Shown here in pieces: positions 32,030 through 43,160 of a DNA stretch of 64,000 nt. Each line of letters begins with the position of its first letter. The first letter of the stretch is position 1. The position numbers and the translations under genes are program-made. The DNA is from Cyrtodaria siliqua (Eukaryota; Mollusca; Bivalvia; Adapedonta; Hiatellidae), in NCBI GenBank assembly GCA_037043455.1, contig JAWPHD010003249.1, forward strand, positions 124,001 through 188,000, in the 5' to 3' direction. The notes under the pieces were generated by a model that did not search any database, had not been told where the DNA came from, and was given only the letters and a program-made list of their open reading frames with translations.

Positions 32030-32237
32030 CGAATTCCCCGTATCAGAACTTAAGAGTAAATTAGGGGATATTCAAGAGTTTGAAGATATGCCAAATGATA
32101 AACAATACTCAAATTGGGATTATGTAAAACTTGTTTTGGCAATATTGGGTTATCTTATATTTCTATTTATTATCAAATGCTTAGCAGAACGTTATAAAAA
32201 ATGGCTACTCTCTACTTGTCGTACAGGGGGCGTATGA
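32030..32237 (+). pseudogene. Envelope-like C-terminus with membrane anchor
   Basis: A frame ending at the stop at about 32235 has an acidic juxtamembrane stretch, one strongly hydrophobic segment of about 20 residues (KLVLAILGYLIFLFIIKCL) and a short basic tail. This is the usual end of a type I envelope protein. Upstream codons are disrupted by stops between 31890 and 32020. Together with its place before the 3' LTR this supports an old env. Confidence 0.5.
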
Positions 32238-32507
32238 ATGTCATTCCACTGCAGAGTCCAGACCCCTACGAAGAAACCGTACATTCCAGAGATACCCGGC
32301 GAACCAGCGTTATCGTTGATTGATGATTCTCGGAGTAGAGAACCCGGGGCTGTATCTGGCCCGGACGCCGATAGGTACGATTTAGCAGATTCTCAGAGTC
32401 GAGCAGACAAACACCTCACTCTGGCGAATGGAAAAAGGGATAAGCCCGTGGTTTTGAGACCGCTGTATCGTGGATTTGACATACAGCAGGGGACTACCGA
32501 CAACTGA
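32238..32507 (+). CDS. Hydrophilic 89-residue ORF before 3' LTR
   Basis: It starts immediately after the envelope-like stop. It is rich in Pro, Arg and Asp (SLIDDSRSREPGAVSGPDAD), has no cysteine-rich or membrane segment and no recognised family. It could be a small accessory product or an accidental open frame in GC-richer sequence. Confidence 0.25.
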   Translation: MSFHCRVQTPTKKPYIPEIPGEPALSLIDDSRSREPGAVSGPDADRYDLADSQSRADKHLTLANGKRDKPVVLRPLYRGFDIQQGTTDN

Positions 32508-32764
32508 GGTTCTCCTGGAACAAAACCGAGTGGCTTAGAAGCAGCTTATGTAAATATATGTTCAAGTGTGTTTAATTTATTAACAAAGTCCTCTCACTCT
32601 CCCTCTCAAAGGTACGATAGGTGAAGGAATTACGTACGCGTAAATAGTTTAATGGGGAAAAGACCTTGGGATGCGCTCAAAGCATCTTTTAAGCAGAAGA
32701 GAAATGTAATCTAAAAACACACATTTTTAACATTGCCTTGTTGGTTAGAGAATAATTTATGGCG

Positions 32765-33065
32765 GGGATTTCTTTATTTACACTGTCCCGTTTTATTTCT
32801 TTATTTACACTGACCCGTTTTATTAGGTTGACAGTAGGGTGAGTGTGAGGTTTGTTGCCCCCTAGAACCTGGTTTAAACCCCAAGCGGCCTTTTTTGTCA
32901 CTGACCGTTCCAAGGCTATAGCCCTATTGTCAACCCTTTTGTGTTTGTGGTGTCTTATTTGGCATTTTATTCATTTTTAAATGTGTTCTTTGTTTCTGTG
33001 TGTGTTTGTGTTTGACTGTCGTTCTTGAATGCTGCTTTTCCTGTTCGATTTGTATATCTATATTG
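32765..33065 (-). repeat. Family F3 repeat, reverse
   Basis: CACTGTCCCGTTTTATT (duplicated at its start), CCCTAGAACCTGGTTTAAAC, TTTTGTCACTGACCGTTCCA, AGCCCTATTGTCAACCCTTT and TGCTTTTCCTGTTCGATTTG are the clearest reverse copy of F3. It is nested in the 3' part of the LTR element. Confidence 0.8.
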
Positions 33066-33153
33066 TAAATAGATAATGTATTTAGAGTAATGGTCTTGTA
33101 GTTTCATATTGTGGAGCTAGGGGAATAACAAGTGCAGAAAGCAAAAAACACAC

Positions 33154-33498
33154 ACGTACTAACATGGTGTCGTACCAACGGGATGTCATACCAGTGGATG
33201 TCATACTAACATAATGTTATACTAACATGATGTTAAAACAACGTGATGTCATTCTAACATGGTGTCATACTAACGTGATGTCAAACCAACGCGATGTCAT
33301 ACTACTGTGATGTCATACCAATCAGATGTCAGATGACAGATGTCATACAAACGTGATGTCGTACCAACGTGATGCCATATCAACATGATGTCGTACAAAC
33401 GAGATGTTATACCAACATGATGTCATACTAATGTGATTTTATACCAATCAGATGTCAGATGTCATACCAACGAGATGCCATACCAACGGGATGTCATT
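33154..33498 (+). repeat. GATGTCATACCAAC minisatellite, period about 20
   Basis: Seventeen or so variants of CAACGTGATGTCATACTAAC run head to tail, then end at the unique sequence TTAATTAAACAG. Confidence 0.9.
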
Positions 33499-33742
33499 AA
33501 TTAAACAGTGATGAACAATAAACACCAATTAACACTGAACAACTGTGGAGTACAAACAATAATTATTGCAATTATTATAGACTCTAAATATATAAAATGT
33601 ATGTATTAACTGACATTGTGTAACCTTTATGTTTGTGATAACATGATTTGATTTGATTGTACTTTGATGTGTATACCTATAATCATATTAACCCTGTAAG
33701 AAATTATAGTGTATAATTTCCATTTTTGTAGTGGAGGGAATA

Positions 33743-34757
33743 TGTATTATAGTTGACCTACATACGGATCAAGTACATGTGTGGAGCATTTAAAACTGAC
33801 CAGGGCACAACAATTAATCATAAGTGTTGGCTACTGAAATGCACTTACGAAAAGGTCGAACACTGCACCAATACTAATTGGGCATAGGGGTTACCTTGTT
33901 CTTTGAACAATGGAAGGTTGTATACTGGCATATCATTGTCTGAGAAGTAGTTTAATTACGTTGTTTGTTCAGAGATCTGGGTTTGACCATTTCCTCTAAA
34001 AGTTCATGAATGAGGCACATGAAAGTTAGTCATGTAATTAACCCTAGTTTTAGTAACAAACTGGGAGAGGCTAAATAACTCGAGGCAAGGTGCGGCTGGT
34101 ACTGTCATGATACGATTGTCCAACCCACTTAACGAGTAGATTGAGAATGTCACTTTGATTTAAAACAATGGGGGCTTACATAAATACCTAGTCTGTAAAA
34201 TAGGTTAATTAGCTTGTTTACAACAAAATGATGAGATTTGTACGACTGAACCGGGTGAGTTGACCACGAAACTAGATTCGGAGGTCAGGGTCCATTAATC
34301 AGGGTGGACACGTGTAAAGAAATATAAAAAGATCGGACAGGGAAAGTAGCACCCAAGGAGGACAGTCAAACCACAAAACATAGAAACAAACATGCAAACA
34401 GACAAACAAGAAGGCAAAAGTAACAATAAAAGCAAACGACATCACAAACGCAAAAGGGTTGACAATAGGGATACCGCCTTGGAACGGTCAGTGGCAAAGT
34501 AGTTCACCGGGGTGGGTGGGGGGGGGGGGGGGCGGGGGCTTTAAACCGGTTCAAGGGTGCACCAAACCTCACACTTGCCCTTACGTTTGAACGGTAGGAC
34601 TGGTTGCACGTTATAATTTGTAAATTTATTGGAAATTTGAAGATTTTACTCTGGTTTCTAATTGTTATTATTGTGAAAGTAAATAAATAGATAATAGTTT
34701 AATAAATACATATTAAAATCTATTCTTGTGTTAGATATTTCCCGTCACTATAGTACA
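33743..34757 (+). repeat. 3' LTR with nested F3 repeat
   Basis: Begins TGTATTATAG after the purine tract GTGGAGGGAATA. It matches the 5' LTR on both sides of 34318-34590, where an F3 copy has replaced the TATA region. Ends near GTACA at 34757. Confidence 0.75.
34318..34590 (+). repeat. Family F3 repeat nested in the 3' LTR
   Basis: GGACAGTCAAACCACAAAAC, GCAAAAGGGTTGACAATAGG, GGAACGGTCAGTGGCAAAG, a G-run at about 34514-34533 and GGTGCACCAAACCTCACAC. The LTR resumes with ACGGTAGGACTGGTTGCACG. Confidence 0.75.
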
Positions 34758-35384
34758 CAGAATAAGAGAAGAGATGCAGGGAAAAAAAATACTTCGTCAT
34801 TTCGTCGATGTATCTTAGAGCACTACCGCCATCGCGGTTTGCAAGTGCTAATGGGATGGAAACAATCCCCATTTGCCTCTGCTATATACAGTTTTGAGCA
34901 TACCGCCTCGTTCTTAAATAAAACTAGAAAAGTGTCCATGGCACACGGATTCCCCCACTGAAAACAATCTGTGGAAAACTTAAACATTTAAGGTGGTAAA
35001 ATGATTTATAAAAGTGTCTCTTACTAATTTAAAGTTCGACGAGTTACATTGAACCTATTCATACAGATTTCAACGGGTTCCTAGAGGGCGCTATATAATC
35101 GTTTGCACATGCGCTGACGTGTACTGAGCTTTTCTGTCATTCGAATCCGACAGGCAAACAGTAAAGTCGCTTTTCCCAACCACCCACCACCCATCTACGT
35201 CATTAAGAACTTTAATATAAATTTATAATAATCGTAGTATTACCATAGAAAATGCTTAACGGCACCGACGGGTTAAATATAGCTGAAGTACAGCGACAAA
35301 ATATATTTCAAGTAAAACCATATTATTTTATATTATTATGATGTAATAACAGTGCGATATAGTACAATGAGACATTAGTCAAAT

Positions 35385-36395
35385 AATTGTTATTAAAGGG
35401 AATGTAGCGACACAGCCAAACATCTGTATTATTGAGAGTTCTGAAATACTTGACTAAGGGTGAAAGAATTATCAAAATCGGAAGATAAACAAGGAAGATA
35501 TGATCATTTGAAGTTTCTGTTGAAATGAATATGGAAGCGGCCATTTTGAGAGCTATGACATCACGGTTCTAAATGACCATATAAGGAATATTTATAAATA
35601 TGAAAATTTACTGATTTATAGGGAAAAATTGACAACAACTGTATGAAAAATATGTAATACTTAATGGCAGTAATGCTTTTTTAGACCAGTAAAAAAATCA
35701 TTCATTTGCAGTGATTTTCTTCGTTTTAAATTATATTTATCAATATTCCATATATGGTAATATGGAACTATGATGTCATAGTTCTAAAAATGGCGGCTGC
35801 CATATTTGTTTTAGTCTCCCCGTGCTACGAATAGTTTTTTGTTTGTTTTACTGGTCCTTTTGGACCAACGAGCCCAATATAGGTGGCTTTGACGTAGAAT
35901 ACCGCTTAAGCTGGTGCTAGTGGGCGTGCGAGGTGTTGCTTCTTTCATTACTTCTCATGAACAGACTCAATAAAACCGATTCACAATAGCGTTCGTTTAG
36001 TGCAGTGTGGCTGCTGTAAAAAGTCTCGCCGTGCTACGAATCAGTAGTGTTTTTTTACTGGTCTTTTGGGACCAACGAGCTCAATATAGGTGTCTTTGAA
36101 GTAGATTACCCTTAGGCCAGTGCTAGGGGGCGTGAGAGGTGTTGCTTCCTTCATTACTTCTCGTGAACAGACTCAATAAAACCGAGTCTGCTGTTTTATT
36201 CTCTAAATTGTGTTTGTTGCTCCCAAAGGATCACCTTTATCAGCATTTATTAGAACAACCTTTAAATGGTCATAACATTTTTGTTTATCATCCGATTTTG
36301 ATAATTCTTTCACATTTTTCCAAGTTTTTCAGAACTCTCAATAACAGAGCTTGTTTGGCTGTGGCGCTACATTCCCTTTAACAATAGTTATTTTT
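35385..36395. repeat. Inverted-repeat element with about 105-base arms
   Basis: AAAGGGAATGTAGCGACACA, TTGAGAGTTCTGAAATACTT and GAAAGAATTATCAAAATCGG at 35395-35482 are mirrored at 36288-36382 (CCGATTTTGATAATTCTTTC, GTGGCGCTACATTCCCTTT). The interior holds two tandem F2 fragments. Confidence 0.75.
35825..36190 (-). repeat. Two tandem F2 fragments, reverse
   Basis: CCGTGCTACGAAT, TTTGGACCAACGAGCCCAAT, GTGCTAGTGGGCGTGCGAGG and AACAGACTCAATAAAACCGA appear twice, about 195 bases apart. Confidence 0.7.
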
Positions 36396-36784
36396 AGTTC
36401 TTTTGAAGTACCGTTCTAAGAAGGATGGACATAGGATGTGATGCTTTCCGGGCAATAAACAGTGAAAACAAGAGCTACAGTGTTTAAACGCGCAGTGTTT
36501 CAATTTCTAGCTCTTAGTGAGAGCTTTATAGCTCTGTGTTCAATTCATATGGTATAAGGTACATTGGACAGGATATCCAATATTCAAGGAGCAGGAACCG
36601 GAATCATCGCCATTGAATTATGTTGTTAATAAATCGAATAAATGTTTGCCTGTACGAATTAACACCCTTCTATTGTTTGTAATTGTTTTAGAATGTAACA
36701 TTTAAACATGAGGTTTTTAAAATTATATTGGAGAATAGATCATAAATGTTTTATGTCTGTTTGAAAAGAGCGAATTAAAACATA

Positions 36785-37215
36785 GTACCAAATAGATGCA
36801 GAAGCTCAATAGATATGCACATCTGGATATCGAGGGTAAGCATCATGCAAAGTTTCGAAATAATCGGTTGAAAACTACACACCCTATTTGTTAACGTAAC
36901 GTTGAAGACAAAAGGGCCGTATCTCCGGTAATAATAAGTTGATGTTGACGCTCAATCGATATGCACATCTTGACATCATGCATAAGCATACTGCAAAGTT
37001 TCGAAACAAATCAGTGGAGACTATAGGCGGAGATAGACACATGTATTTGAACATACAATTCGAAGAATAAAAGGCCGTAACTCCAGTAATACAAGGTCGA
37101 TTTCAGTTGATGCCAAATCGATATGCACATCTTGATATCATAGGTAAGCATCCTGTAAAGTTTCGATACAATCGGTAGGAAACTTGGGAGGAGATGGACA
37201 CAAACATATTTTAGC
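36785..37215 (+). repeat. Tandem repeat, period about 150, three copies
   Basis: TCAATCGATATGCACATCTT, GCAAAGTTTCGAAACAA and GGCCGTATCTCCGGTAAT recur near 36810, 36955 and 37110 with divergence. Confidence 0.8.
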
Positions 37216-38169
37216 ATAACGTTGTTCGTATATTGTATAGTCGCAGACAAATATGAGTAATTGGTGTTCTAAACTTTTTTAGGGGCTATTGAAATAGAAA
37301 ATTCAAATTATACATGTATTCTTAAAACAAATGTCGTCTAATTGTGGACTAGCTTGTATGCTGTTTAACCATGGGATGAATAAGCTTTATTAATAATATA
37401 TATTAACCTAAAATATATATTTCTCGTGGTGGATTAGCTTATATTGTAATAATATAAAAAATAATGTTTTAAGCTATAGGTATCATCGTTTCAACAAATG
37501 TTCGAGGATAATGCGTTAGACAGTATGCAAGCGAAATATCAAATATGAAATCCTCGATAAATAAATATATTATTAGCATTATCATCAATAAAAATAAAAC
37601 ACAAATGTATACAACTATGCTTAAAGCTTTGAGTGAGACATGGTGAGTATATAATAATTTCAAAAATAATAAAACTCATTTGGTTCTTTTCAAAATTGTA
37701 ACTTTTAACGTCGGTTGTAAACTTAACGTCTAACACTACAATTAATTTTCCATAGGGTCCCATTGTAATGTTTTTGTTTGTGGCATAGAGATAAACAAAA
37801 TTTACAACATGTATTTATGCTTAAATGCTTCATTGAACCAATATCTGCAATTTAAAATGCAATTAACAAATATTTACCAGATTGAACAATTTTAAATTTC
37901 TAGGTATCAAAATGTAGACAGAAATACAACCCCATGGTGATTAGACCTACGATGTGTAAAATAAGGCAGAATTAGCTAGACATTTTATATCAACATGTTT
38001 TTTTTCTGTGATCTCTTCCTAAAATTCTATAGGTTTAGAACCGGGTAAAGATAAATCAATGAATATTGTAAAATGTAGAAAATCCGTCTTTTTTTTTATA
38101 TCTACCCCCTTTATCTGTAGGGCACACTGTTCCCGCCGTCACTCCGTAGAAGCAGCTCGACGAAACTCT

Positions 38170-38308
38170 CCCCACGCCTGGGCGATATCGGGGCACCGGT
38201 TTCCTGGAAGTTTCGAGCATATCCAAGCAGGTACGGCGAAGCTACAGCGGTTACCGGTGCCCCGGTATTTCCAGGAAACCGGTGCCCCGATATCGCCCAG
38301 GCGTGGGG
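38170..38308. repeat. Perfect 40-base GC-rich inverted repeat
   Basis: 38170-38209 (starting CCCCACGCCTGGGCGATATC) is the exact reverse complement of 38269-38308. The 59-base loop contains another partial copy, ACCGGTGCCCCGGTATTTCC. It is far more GC-rich than its surroundings. The overlapping plus-strand ORF is a by-product. Confidence 0.92.
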
Positions 38309-38432
38309 AAAACGCTATTTAATTTCTAAAACAAAATTTAAACACATAAATAAATTTCATTCTAATGTATACGCGGCCATCTTGATTGTCTTGTTTATAA
38401 CTCGCGGCGTTACTTAGTTTTCTACGTGCATA

Positions 38433-39440
38433 CGAGGGTGCTTCAAAAAGTTCTGTCACTAGGCATATATCCTTTGAACGAACTGGATATTACACTGAGA
38501 TAAGGTAGTGTATTTATAGTACTACTGGGTTCGCTCTCTTAAATTCCACAACAAAAATGAAAAATTTCCAGTTATTTATACCCCTGAATTACCTTCCCCT
38601 ACCACACCTTTTGGATACTGGCATCTCTGAAAATGTCCTTGTTACAAAACGTTATAAAAATTATTTGAATATTTATATGCTTTTAAATTTTCTTGTACGC
38701 CATCTGTTGTTATTCGCCTATAATCCAGGAAAATGATTGTCAATAATTCGTAAAGGTCTTGCTGCAAACCAGATATGAGTGAATGCATATCCCTTAATTT
38801 TAGCAGAAATAACACTGATTTTCTTTATTTTGTTTACGGAAATTTATATTATCTTTTAATGTCGTAATTATTCTCATAGTATTATTATGTTTTTCATATA
38901 TTTTTACAAATCCTAGTCCTTCAGTGTTTAAATTTTATATTCAACACATTATTGTAGAATTTTGTACAATGTTTAGTGAAAATATCGATCATCCAAAAAC
39001 GCTGTTTAAGGAGACTGCCCTTCCATTTAATGTCCATTTATCATTGAATTAATTTTACACGCTAGCTTAAAAGGTGTTGATTTCTAAAACAATGCCTTTT
39101 CATCTACCATGCTTAAATTCTGAATCTTGTTATGCACAGATATAACTGGTAATGTATGAGAAATTTCAAAGGTCTTCGACAAGTTCTTAAAGAGAAACAG
39201 GCATTTAAAAAAGTAACAATTAACATACCTGAAAAAAACTCAGGAGGAAAATGCCTCAGTATGTACAAGTGATGTGTATTAAATGTTCGATAACTTTCGT
39301 CACACAAAATATATAGCATTCATTTTACCATCAATGGAATGGTATTGAAACCTTCTTTCATTTGATACCAAACATCAACACTCACAACGAGCACATAATT
39401 GTTAAAACGGTTAGTGACAGAACTTATTGAATGACTCTCG
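38433..39440. mobile_element. TA-flanked inverted-repeat element (mariner-like, non-autonomous)
   Basis: The left end CGAGGGTGCTTCAAAAAGTT continues CTGTCACTA. The right end, reverse complemented, reads CGAGAGTCATTCAATAAGTT and CTGTCACTAA. Both are flanked by TA. The TA target and CGAGGG-type end fit Tc1/mariner-type elements. The 1008-base body is AT-rich and has no transposase ORF. Confidence 0.72.
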
Positions 39441-40179
39441 TATTTGCAAATAAGTATTAATAAATAATTAGTTATCAGTGGAATAGTTCATAATCTTTAT
39501 ATTGCATAATATTTATTGTTAATTATATGTAACAACATATTTAAAGTTAAGGTAAGATAACGAAGAACAATTCCAAATTTTATTTATTTATATGCAACCA
39601 TATTTGGTGTAAAAATGATACTGGCTCGATTTGAAAAATCGAGGTGATACGTTTTATGCCTTAGGACGAACTTATTCCGCACCAACCTTATAGAATATGC
39701 TGTAGAGAGCTTTTCGTGGTCCGAGTATTAACTTTCATACCCCCATCTAACCCCTTGTCCAAGAAGCGAAAACGGGGTTGGCTGGGGTATGCAATAAAAC
39801 ATTACTTTCGGCTTAAACCGTTTGCATATTTTAAAATTAAAACATTTAATAAGCAATTTTAAACAGGTTTTCACATTTTTTCTGTAAAAATAGTTTTAAA
39901 CGTGTTTTATTGTCGAAATGTCGTTATAAAATTCTACTAATATAAGTTTAATGGAATTAAGGCGGAACCACGTATTGAAAATAACGAAAACACTAATTAG
40001 TCGAACGTATAGTTTGGTAGTTCGGGTCGGAAATGATAAAAGGTCGAAAGTAACCCCAAAAGAACGAAACGCAATTATTCGTATTGTTTGTTCTTTTGCG
40101 GCGAAGGTTTCATTCTTTCACAGAAAGTAACCCAAAAAAAACTAAACGCAATGTTAAAAAATCGTATTGTAAGCGACCT

Positions 40180-40305
40180 TTTTGCCACTGGCCGTTCCAA
40201 TGTCATATTGTCAACCTTTTTATGTTTGTGATGTCATATCTCAACTTGTATCTTTTATTCATCATTGTAATTGTTGTTTGTTTCTGTGCGTGTTTTATTA
40301 GAAGT
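40180..40305 (-). repeat. Family F3 fragment, reverse
   Basis: TTTTTGCCACTGGCCGTTCC, ATATTGTCAACCTTTTTATG and TTGTTTCTGTGCGTGTTTT match the F3 layout. Confidence 0.55.
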
Positions 40306-40699
40306 AAAGATATTCCGGTTTCCATGTCAGACCAGTACAAAATATAATATATAAGAATGCTGTTTAACTGTGTCTATAGTCCAAGCTAATGAAACGAAGA
40401 TGGTATAATGTTTAAGTAAGCAATCCTTGTTAAAACTGTTCACTTTTTATCTGTACTGGAATCAAAGAAAGTAAATTACTAACATAGTAAATATATCTCA
40501 AGTTTCACATGCAACACTGGCATCTCATTAAAATCAGGCCCTCTGTTTCGTTACAATACACTTCTCTATAGTCGGAGAGTCTTAAATAGCGACCAACAAG
40601 AGAGAATATTTTATAACGGCCGAGTTTAAATTGGTTTAAAGCTCAGGTGCATGGAACTTTTAGAATCAGCCCCAGATCAACAGACCCCTTATCAGGCCC

Positions 40700-41070
40700 C
40701 TATAAGAGCCCTGCACGTACATATAACACATTGCACAACATTGGCACGCATACTCATGTATAGTAAGAGCCGTGCACATTGATATAACACTAGGCACAAC
40801 ATTGGCACGCATACTCATGTATAGTAAGAGCCCTGCACATACATATAACACATGGCACAACATTGGCATGCATACTCATGTATAGTAAGAGCCCTGCACA
40901 TACATATAACACATGGGACAACATTGGCACGCATACTGATGTATAGTAAGAGCCCTGCACGTACATATAACACATGGCACAACATTGGCACGCATACTTA
41001 TGTATAGTAAGAGCCGTGCACATACATATAACACATGGCACAGCATTGGCACGCATACTTATATATAGTC
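40700..41070 (+). repeat. 61-base minisatellite, six copies
   Basis: AGAGCCCTGCACATACATAT, AACACATGGCACAACATTGG and CACGCATACTCATGTATAGT repeat about every 61 bases. The Cys/Met/Tyr-rich minus ORFs here are its translation. Confidence 0.92.
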
Positions 41071-41919
41071 ATATTTGACACGGTAACATCAAGTGTTAAA
41101 AATTGCTCCGCATGGCGTATTTTCTTTTGTAATAATCCGCATATAATTGAAAAACGAAACGTATATAGTGTGTAGTGGTAGAACTTTCGTCGGTCTTTCA
41201 CGGGTACCCCTGAATTGTTGCTCGCATGTATTTAGTGACACCGCCCCCACGCCCCCTCCCCCACCCACCCCCAACTCTTACCCATTAACGTTCTACAATG
41301 AAACAAAAAGCATCACACACATCTAACACCTGAAAAAGCAAATATCTAATACAAATGTTGAACAACTGAAACATGGTTATGTATCTGTGAAATAGCTCGA
41401 TAAAATAGAACGAGAAGTAAACAAAAAGAACAAATGTTACCTTTGTCGGCTTGCTGTATTACTCTTCACGGAAACAGAAAATCAGAACCGTACTTTGTGA
41501 CAGACTGCAGGAGTGTCATATGTGTTCGTCTGGATGAGGCGGTTTATATTATTCTCCTCGCAAATTTCAATTATTAATTTTATGTCCATAAAATATATGT
41601 ATGAATATATTTAATTTGATCCGACATGCAATGCCAGATGGATGTTTTCTATTGTAGCGCTAAAATAGTGAGTGGGGACTAAATAGCCATGTTGTGTTTC
41701 AAACTGCTTGCTTTCTCGGATGGTTGCAATAGTGATCCAGCGGTTATGAGATCAGAGCCAGGACCGATTGTAGATCAAATGTTGAAAACTTATTTCCACC
41801 TAGTATTTCCACCACACCTGTTATTCAGTGAGAATATTTAGTGGTAAATAAAAAATACCTCAAGTTTCGAAGCCGGTTGTGAAAACAAGATGCTCAAGTA
41901 TTGCAGAGCAATACACGGG

Positions 41920-43160
41920 ACTGCAACAGTGACCTTGACCTTAAATGCCATCCGAAACTTGCTTTTCATATAAGCCACCTACACACCAAGATTCAGACCA
42001 ATATCTCATTCCTAAGTAAAGTTAATGAGCAGAAACAGTTGTTCTATTTTTAGTAACAGTGAACTTGCCCATCAACCCAGAGACACAAATGTAATCCCAA
42101 GTTTTCTTTTCAAATAAGCTACCTACCCATAAAGTTTCATTGCAATATCTCATTCCTAACTAAAGTTATTGAGCGGAAACCAAATTTCTATTTTTAGTAA
42201 CAGTGACCTTGACCTTGACCCCAGTCGCCATAAATGCAATCCCAAACTTGCCTTTTAAATAAGCTACCTACACACCAAGTTTGAGGACAATACGTAATTC
42301 ATAAATAATTTTTTTTAGCGGAAACCATTTCTCTATTTTTAGTAACAGTGATCTTGACCTTGACCACAATAACCTAAATGCAATTCCAAGATGTCTGTTC
42401 ATATAAGCTATCTACTAATAAAGTTTCATTCCAATATCGGGGGCGTCCGTGGCCGAGTGGTTAACGTCTCTGACTTGAAATCACTTGCCCCTCACCGCTG
42501 TAGGTTCGATCCCTCAGGGGCCTAGGAATCTTTATGTGAGGAAGCTATCCAGCTGGCTTGCGGAACGTCGGTGGTTCTACCCAGGTGCCCGCCCGTGCAC
42601 GAAAATTGGCCTGAGGGGCACCTGGGGTCTTCCTCCACCAATGGAAGCTGGAAAGTCGCCATATGACCTTAGCTGTTGGTGCGACTATAAAATCCAATTC
42701 AATTCAATTCATTCCAATATCTCATTCTTAACTAAAGATATTGAGCGGAAACCCTTTTTCTTTATTTAGTAACAGTGTTTGTATTTTTTACAATTTCTGT
42801 TGCCACGGCAACCACAATTTTTGACATATTAATGAAACAAAATGATCCTTTTTACCTACACACACATTTTCATTAAATTATCTTAACCATTTCTTTTGTT
42901 ATCAAAGGATCCATATATTGTGTGTATGGTTACTATTTCCGTTGCCATGGCAACTATAGTTTTGTCAGATCAACAAAATAAAACAACGTGCGTGATCCCC
43001 TCATTGCCTTCTGCCAAAAAGTCAAGTTTCATAAAAAACATTTTAAGTACTTTTCTCAATATCGCATGATCCATATTTGTTGGACGGGCTGACTGACGGA
43101 CGGAGGGCAAACCTATAGTCCCCTCCGCTGACACACCGGTAGGGGACTAAAAACATCACT
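41920..43160 (+). repeat. TGACCTTGACC repeat block with a SINE inserted
   Basis: Units of about 120-150 bases with AACAGTGACCTTGACCTT, TAAGCTACCTACACACCAAG and CAATATCTCATTCCTAA repeat from 41927 to 42780. Units with GTTGCCACGGCAACCAC then GTTGCCATGGCAACTAT follow. The block ends GACGGACGGAGGGCAAACCT and TAGGGGACTAAAA. This layout is common in bivalve genomes. Confidence 0.75.
42439..42707 (+). mobile_element. tRNA-derived SINE with 14-base target-site duplication
   Basis: The head CCGTGGCCGAGTGGTTAACG and GTAGGTTCGATCCCT are the A and B boxes of a serine- or leucine-type tRNA. A body (GCTATCCAGCTGGCTTGCGG, GCACCTGGGGTCTTCCTCCA) and an AATTC-repeat tail follow. TTCATTCCAATATC occurs at 42425-42438 and 42708-42721 as the target-site duplication. 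The ORF at 42485-42769 is not a gene. Confidence 0.93.

Larger units (their letters stand above)
26871..34757 (+). mobile_element. Old LTR retroelement with gag and envelope-like remains, no pol seen
   Basis: Two long terminal repeats (26871-27685 and 33743-34757) share ACATACGGA(A/T)CAAGTACATG, AAGTGTTGGCTACTGAAATG, GTGCGGCTGGTACTGTCATG and GTTAGATATT near the end. A primer-site-like TGGTGCCTAAC follows the left LTR and a purine tract GTGGAGGGAATA precedes the right one. Inside are gag-like frames, unrecognised ORFs and an envelope-like membrane anchor. No reverse transcriptase, protease or integrase motif was seen; a TTAA-flanked element (28419-29413) and other repeats occupy the place pol would have. 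Frames are broken and the LTRs diverged, so it is an old inactive copy, possibly of a Ty3/Gypsy-type element with env. Confidence 0.75.

Noticed and set aside
38059..38322. 87-residue plus-strand ORF
   Set aside because: Created by the GC-rich inverted repeat; no start context or domain.
40700..41070. CRISPR-like regular repeats
   Set aside because: No unique spacers between repeats; it is a head-to-tail minisatellite in a eukaryote.
40666..41201. Repetitive Cys/Met/Tyr ORFs
   Set aside because: They translate the 61-base minisatellite; the peptide repeats simply follow the DNA period.
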